Positions 58,032 through 64,000 of a stretch of 64,000 bases of DNA are shown one piece after another (the first letter of the stretch is position 1; the number at the start of each line of letters is the position of its first letter). Position numbers and translations under genes: made by a program. The notes below the pieces were generated by a model. It was not told the origin of the DNA. It worked only from the letters and a program-made list of their open reading frames with translations, and ran no database searches. Source of the stretch: Daucus carota subsp. sativus (Eukaryota; Streptophyta; Magnoliopsida; Apiales; Apiaceae); contig NC_030384.2 in assembly GCF_001625215.2 (NCBI RefSeq), positions 37,358,390-37,422,389 on the forward strand. Reading direction: 5' to 3'.

Positions 58032-60860
58032 TTATAATGTATGTGTGTGTGTGTGTTAAAATAATTTGAAAAATGCACGAATTATAAGATAAGCAGTACA
58101 CAAAAATAGCCACAAGAATAAAGTACAAAAGGAGGGCATGTCACATCAAACAAGATCAATCATAATTTAACAGTTTCAAACTATGATATATAAAAAATAC
58201 TGAACCCATTTGAATAAATAAAAAATCAATAATAACTCTACTCTACAGGAAAGGAGCTATTAACATCAAATCATACCTTCAAAAAATGTACTGCCAACTC
58301 AGCCTGAAATCCATCGCCCATCTGAACTAATGCATGATCAGGTTTATTCCTTAGAAGTTTAATTCTCACTATGTTCCCATATAGTGAGAACAAGTTAAAT
58401 AATTTGTCCTCGTCAATTTTCTGTAGGCAGAATGTCAAAAGGATTAATGTTGTGAATAAAGTAGAGCTTCACAAATGTTTATCAATGCCAGAGATCCTAT
58501 AAATAATTAGGATAAATATATGTCTGAATGGGACGAACTTACATCAGTGTTTAGATTAGACACCAAAATGGTGCACCTGTCATTCGTTCCAGTTATACCA
58601 GGAGGCAGACCACCTCCAAAGGCAGCTGCAATTGCAGCAGCATTGTCCATCTGCATGTACAAAGCCGAACCAGAGATGCTCAGTTAGATAATCCTGATAA
58701 GTTATCCATAATACACATATTACACAATGCAAGCACATTGCAAACGGCCGCAACATATCATTTTATGAATATTCACCTACCTATACTTCAAAACCCTTTA
58801 CCATGTTATGAATTTAATTTTTTTTATGTACCATTATTTCACGTCATTCCAGAATGGCAGAATGTATGGTTTTTCTAATTAAATTACTTCAACATCAATG
58901 ATTACTGTTCATTAGTAACAATATTATATTTTTTAATTTCAATTTATTACTCTTGTTGGTTACAAGTTACTACTTTGTATTTGCAAAATTGTTTAAGGTA
59001 AAGGGAATCTACATAAGGGTAGATAACTTATCAACACAAGCACCCTTGAAATTCACATTTTCAACAACATTTTTGCGTACTGATAAAATGGTTACATAAA
59101 AATTATTGAGTATACTATGCTACATAGAAATTGAAATCATATATGATACAATTCTAAAATAAAATAGGATATGAGCCTTAAAATGATTACATAACAATTA
59201 TTGAGTATACTATGTTACATAGAAATTGAAATCATATATGATACAAATTTAAAGTAAAACAGGATATATATAATTTACAATGTCAAATAATAATATTCTT
59301 TACGTGTAAATATTACAAAATTTTGTATACATCCTTGTTATTCTTGATCATTTCATCCGTATGGTTGGATTTGCAAAAAGATTGTTGACAACATGATTAA
59401 GGCGCTTGGTTATCTCTTTACCCATTATTTACATTTACATTGAATTTAATTTGTGAATTTTTAAAATTATAAAATTTATTCTCAAATTCTCAAACAAAAT
59501 TAAGATGCAGTTATAAACTATTTATATTGGATTAATAATTAACCCTGCCCCAACCCATTAATCTTCTTGTTCCACTATTGTACTAGGGGGAGCGGCACAA
59601 AGATGATTTGTTATAGACTGTGCTTTCGATATATAATGGATTTAACAAGAACTCAATGCAAGTGTGTGCCTCATCACGTAAGAGTTATACTAAATACTTG
59701 GCTCCAAGACCAAACAGATCTTACAGTGAAGTTAATACTATTTTGTTGTGAAAATTTTGATTCTCAGTCGCAGCAATAACAAAATATTCATATATTAAAA
59801 CAACCAAGAAACATAAGACCCAAAAAGAAAAAGAAAAAAAAAAGTTAGACCACAATATTACATTGAAACTCGTACGTTTAGGAAATAAGCATATGCAATA
59901 GAATGTCCATAGGATACTAAGCTAGGAATTAAAACACTAAAAGTAAAAGATTTGTATGGAAATGAAATACGGAACACTGCCTGTCATATAAATGAGTACT
60001 TTTCAAGAATGATCAGGAAGAATGTACCTTACTTGTTGCACTTAGGGCAGATCAAGTTAAGGAATCCGATTCTTCATCTTAAGTTTGTTGCTTTCAAGAA
60101 AAAGTTTATTAATTATAATTATGTTAATTAAGTATATTGGGAATATATCGGTAAATCTATTTGTGGTTCTAGCAATTCTCTGTGATGAAGTATATTTTAA
60201 GCATTATATACCACTAGTAAAAAGAATAAGCAGTTAAGCATGCAGCAGCAGTTACGGCCAGGCTTTGATATATACAACTCAGAAAGATCTTATAGCATGA
60301 TTAGAGCAATACCCACCTGCGGAAATCCAACTGGGAGAAAAAAGAGGCAAATAAAGAAAGTTAGAATACAGCTGGTGTAGATTAAAAGAGAAACAACAAT
60401 AATGCAACCAGAAAGATTAGTACCGGGCCTGACTCCAGAAGGTTGAAAGCCATACACACCTCCTGCATCAACATAACCAGGCTAACAAACAAAAAGAAAA
60501 AGAAAAAAACATCATAGTTTTAGTGCATAAACGCGGTTCCATATATATATGGTATTGAATTAGGAAATAAACATACGTTCCAAATATATATGGTATTGAA
60601 TTAGGAAATAAACATACTTGTGAGGATCTGCCCCTCTGTTCTGCAGGAAGGGACGGATTTGTAAAATCCCTGAATCAAGTACAAAGAACATGATGTCAAT
60701 GACTTGATATAATATCCGACCTTTAAATTAGAATTAATAGGCAAACAGACTTACCTTGATCTCTCATTATTGTAGTTCACCTGTAATTCATCAAGGCTGG
60801 AGCAACAAGAGGAATAAAATAGAATAAAATTGTAGATGATGACATCAATGATGAGTTGTG

Positions 60861-60897
<37 letters not shown>

Positions 60898-63800
60898 ATG
60901 GTGCATGCACATAATTGCTGTGAAACCTACTTTGAGAACTGGATGTCCAGCTGACAGCAGCCATCATATATATTACGGCCCTAAGAAGAAAATAATTTAA
61001 TAAGATGTCCTCTAAAGAGCCAATATAAACCCAAAACTGTACAATTTTGTTCAGCGTAGTATATGAAGTACAATACAAATTACATACTTGAAGAGAGTTT
61101 CTAGCAGTAACAGCACTCTGCTTCAGTTGGAATTGAATTAAAGCTTGAAAACCTATGGAACAGATAATATAAAACGTGTTTTTAGAAACACACTAAGAAG
61201 GGTGTTAATTGCTCTTTGACATAGATGAAACAGCTACAACAAATGATCCCAGGTTAAGGGAAACATGGGCATTTCACATCTTAAACATAGATTAAGATTA
61301 TTAAATTACAAAAAATAAAGGTTGTCATATCCAGCTTTTTATATGCTAAAAAATTTAAAAAAGAAATCATGAGAAAGAGAGACGAAAAGAAGAGAAAACT
61401 TGAAGAATTCTGACCAGCTGACTTCTGAAAAGTGACGATCTTCTCCACAAATCCATGAGGAGAAAACACTTGATGCAGCACTTCCACGGTTATAGGGTAT
61501 AGCATGTGATGGATTGTAACTAAGAGTATTCGATTAGGCTGTGTATCCCAATTTGTCCGACAGCATACCAACATATAGAGAGAAGAGAGAGAAGAGAAGA
61601 GAATGAATAGAGAAGAATAGATAGATATAGAGACTTATGTAAACAAATTAATATATCAAATTACCACACATACCACTCCACGTGAAAGAGTAAGAAAAAG
61701 GGAAGTACTTTGAGCATAAGTGCTTATATCATTAAGATTAGTCGCAGATGCATATACGGGCAAAAGTTAAACATGTTCATGTTCACAAAACAGTATTACA
61801 ACGTTAAAAAAGGAGAACAGTCATTTCAGTTTAGCACGGAAGGAAAAATGGTCCAATATGTATCTAGAATACAAACTGATCCCTTCGATCTTATGATAAA
61901 CGTACTAATCCTTATTCAGTTTTTCCAAGCGACATGGGATTATAAAAAAGGTACATGTTATTCATATTCTTCGCAAAAAAAATTTGTGTAAAAGAACAAA
62001 GACATACAAACAAGAAACATGAAAATAACTAAATGAAAGCATCTTTTTTTATGCAATTTAAATTGCGTGAAAAATTTGTAAAACGTTTTTTGTGAAACGT
62101 AGGGAGTATAAGAAAAAGAGAGAGGAGAGATTTTTTAGAAGCATATTAAGAAGTTAATTACATTTAAAGGATCTTTATAATAGGTTTCATCTAATAATAT
62201 CAAGGTAGGTGCTTGAGAATTAATATAATAGTCTTTATTTGTTTTTCATCCACAATTTCACTCATTTGCTAAAGCATCAACTGACACGTAGCTGGAACAA
62301 CATATATTTGCAATTGTGTGTCCTCATTAAAAGTGGTATAAAATAAAATCATGTTTTAGTAAGCCAGTTATGCACTTACAAGAGTACATTGTAATTTAAG
62401 GCTAGTCTTTACTACGGTGCAAATAAAAAATTTAAATTCAAGACGATTTCATTTAGTTTAATGTCTAAAAGAGTATTCTTCACATCTTTAAAGTAGATCA
62501 TCATATAGTTACAATACTGCAAAATTAGATACTAGGTATGACCTATTAAGATTTGCTACATCAAGATCAAGTTTTAAAATGCCAAAGGAGATGATGAGAT
62601 GATGATGATGATGATGATAAAGAATAATAAAAATTAAAGGAATTTTATCAGCGGAACACTGCATTCGAGTGCAGGTCAGGTATATATTGCAACAGAGATC
62701 AATTAAATTCTCTAATATAACTTTAGCCACTATGCTTCTGTGAGACAGTAATGCAGAAGTATTAACATGCAGATGATAAAATCTTTATAATTACAGCCAG
62801 CATCAGGAATGCTATATTTCCAACACGGAACTGGTAGATGCTTAAGTTTTGCCTATAACTTCAGCACCAACAAATTCAATCCGAGATTACAAGAAACTGA
62901 GTTTAAGAGCAATGGATAATCAACAGTGTGTGTATGGCTTTCAAATGATAAAGACAGTTGCAGGACATCTCATTAAGAACCATGTTATCGACTATAGGTG
63001 CTGATAAGTGAGTATGCAGCCTTTCATGAACATAAATATGCAGAGACTGGCAACAAAGTTATTATATGGATCAACTCAACACGTTTATGGTGCTATAGGG
63101 AAATTACATCGTAGATGTACCAGCAATTCTTTAAAAAAGAAAAAGTTTCTTCTGATCAACAGTTTCCATCTTAACAAATTTAGAGATAGTAACGGTGATG
63201 GATGTTATCATACTTGTGTTTTTGACAATTGTGCAATATAAATACGAATTTTCTATGGTGTGCCCAAGGGCACACAATAGTCACTAACTCTCATGAAAAT
63301 TCTAGCTTTTGATTGGTTGATGGATAATAAATGTAAATAGCCCCCCTGCATTCACATCAATTCTACCAATCAAAACAAGCCATTTTCATGAAAGTTGGTG
63401 CTTATTGTGTGCCCTTGGGCACACATTAGAAAAACCGATATAAATATAGATTACAGTCGAACAAACTCTTCAACAACTACCTTCTCAGAAACTATATTTA
63501 AATTAATAGTAATTCGCTGGATTGAAAAACTTAAATGCATAAATACAAATCACGCATCCTAGTTTTTGGCAGATAAAGGGCAGATAGAAGTTTATTTTCA
63601 CACTTCCAAGACGAAGCACGGAATTTCAGTGGAAGCATGTCATTTATTTATCCTCTACCCACAAGGCATCATTACCACAAACACTATCAAACACTTCAAT
63701 GATAAGCTATTTCAACATACACATTCATAAAGGGTTCACACCAATCCAGAATACTAACCTCGTCTCCTCGTCCTTGTGCATTCTGTTCAACAGTAGTTAG

Positions 63801-64000
63801 TTCTTGGTGAGATGAAAACTGGATGTAAACATTTCTTCCCCTGGACATAGTAGTCAGATATTGAGCAACCAATCAAGATAAATGAAACAACACACTATAC
63901 ACATGGGAAATGGAAAATAGAGTGTGGTTTTAATAATACAAACTGAAAACATACCTTATGCTCGGCTGAACATTTGTGTAGAATTGTAATGCATTCACGG
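55674..64000 (-). CDS. PTB3: Polypyrimidine tract-binding protein homolog 3 (5' end outside window)
   Basis: Twelve exons are visible in transcription order: 64000-63955 (partial), 63840-63759, 61538-61415, 61152-61088, 60980-60931, 60796-60755, 60669-60618, 60481-60424, 60331-60318, 58650-58543, 58420-58277, 56063-55674. Phases agree at every junction, and about 390 aa are encoded here. The order of segments matches Arabidopsis PTB homolog 3: end of the first RNA-recognition motif (NVQPSIRGRNVYIQFSSHQE), a second (NRILLVTIHHMLYPITVEVL...GFQALIQFQL), a linker (RSRDFTNPSLPAEQ), a third (CTILVSNLNTDKIDEDKLFNL) and a fourth (MIHLSTLPQDVTEEE...RISFSQLQNI, stop). It should bind pyrimidine-rich RNA and influence splicing. 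The N-terminal start lies beyond 64000. Introns hold repeats and a MITE but no break in the frame. Confidence 0.94.
56238..56470. repeat. Two-copy tandem repeat in the last PTB3 intron
   Basis: 'caagagatgcacaaaaaaca' begins at 56238 and again at 56374 (offset 136). Each copy continues through 'cttgcaaaagcccaaaaaac' to 'ttatagtct', with about 10% differences. Confidence 0.75.
56478..56794. mobile_element. MITE-like element in the last PTB3 intron
   Basis: Ends GGCTCTGTTTGG and CCAAACAGGGTC are imperfect inverses with ATT on both sides. The interior repeats 'aatccgc' and 'tagaggttt' phrases. Superfamily not assigned. Confidence 0.5.
57985..58030. repeat. (TG)n(AG)n compound microsatellite in PTB3 intron
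   Basis: TG units followed directly by AG units, 46 bases in all. Confidence 0.85.
59084..59270. repeat. Two-copy tandem repeat in a PTB3 intron
   Basis: A unit of about 95 bases containing 'attattgagtatactatg' and 'agaaattgaaatcatatatg' occurs twice, starting near 59084 and 59179. Confidence 0.7.
60318..60331 (-). other. PTB3: 14-nt microexon of PTB3
   Basis: TTGGATTTCCGCAG is bounded by a pyrimidine-rich acceptor (tctcccag) and donor GTGGGT. It supplies two bases of a split Val codon and then Gly-Phe-Pro-Gln. This joins GVRP to MDNAAAIAAAF in frame and corresponds to the short PQM stretch of the Arabidopsis protein. Without it the flanking exons would be out of frame. Confidence 0.85.
60537..60617. 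repeat. 41-bp tandem duplication covering a PTB3 splice donor
   Basis: Two copies of a unit ending 'ttaggaaataaacatac' lie at 60537-60577 and 60578-60617. The second borders the exon at 60618, so on the minus strand the first bases of the intron (GTATGTTTATTTCC) are repeated 40-41 bases further in. Confidence 0.8.
60856..60898. repeat. (TG)n(AG)n compound microsatellite in PTB3 intron
   Basis: The same TG-then-AG structure as at 57985, about 43 bases, in the short intron between the exons at 60755-60796 and 60931-60980. Confidence 0.85.
62590..62618. repeat. (GAT)n microsatellite in PTB3 intron
   Basis: About nine GAT units with one interruption. Confidence 0.7.
63245..63437 (+). mobile_element. 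Mutator-type MITE, palindrome-ended family, copy 4
   Basis: 193 bp in a PTB3 intron between perfect 9-bp duplications ATATAAATA (63236-63244 and 63438-63446). Ends CGAATTTTCTATGGTGTGC and ACACATTAGAAAAACCG. Very similar to copy 1 at 11150. Both hairpins are perfect (GTGTGCCC-AA/TT-GGGCACAC). Confidence 0.9.

Overview
The window is nuclear DNA of a flowering plant, almost certainly a eudicot. Genes have GT-AG introns and plant-specific families, intergenic DNA is very AT-rich, and it is full of small non-autonomous DNA transposons. The gene sequences do not fix the species; an asterid such as an Apiaceae is only a guess. All gene models were assembled by eye from splice signals and family conservation.

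Layout. (1) 1-5.2 kb: AT-rich, no recognisable gene. (2) 5.5-8.0 kb, plus strand: a seven-exon CDK-like Ser/Thr kinase with an N-terminal Met-Gly-Cys lipidation signal. (3) 8.8-29.8 kb, minus strand: five tandem class III peroxidase genes of the peroxidase 12 type. All have three exons with phase-0 introns at the same places, all look intact (354-357 aa), and all encode secreted haem peroxidases. Genes 1 and 2 form one close pair; genes 3, 4 and 5 form another subgroup. (4) 30-37.5 kb: no confident gene; a 552-bp foldback element, nested MITEs and other repeats. (5) 37.8-44.1 kb, plus strand: a five-exon DHHC protein S-acyltransferase. (6) 44.1-50.6 kb: decayed repeats, a hAT transposase relic, two tRNA-derived SINEs and an orphan G-box cluster. 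(7) 50.6-52.0 kb, minus strand: a two-exon AP2/ERF transcription factor of the ABR1/ERF110 type. (8) 55.7-64.0 kb, minus strand: a polypyrimidine-tract-binding protein homolog 3 gene, 12 exons seen including a 14-nt microexon, running off the right edge.

The most striking content is the transposon landscape, where many insertions can be delimited to the base by target-site duplications (TSDs). There are four 192-193 bp Mutator-type MITEs with perfect 9-bp TSDs and a hairpin inside each terminal repeat. There are four hAT-type elements (TAGGG.TG termini, 8-bp TSDs), each with its own short subterminal motif. One of these sits 30 bp upstream of the TATA box of peroxidase gene 3, and the paralogous promoter of gene 4 shows the uninterrupted arrangement. 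The genes do not form a pathway; apart from the peroxidase array they are unrelated neighbours.
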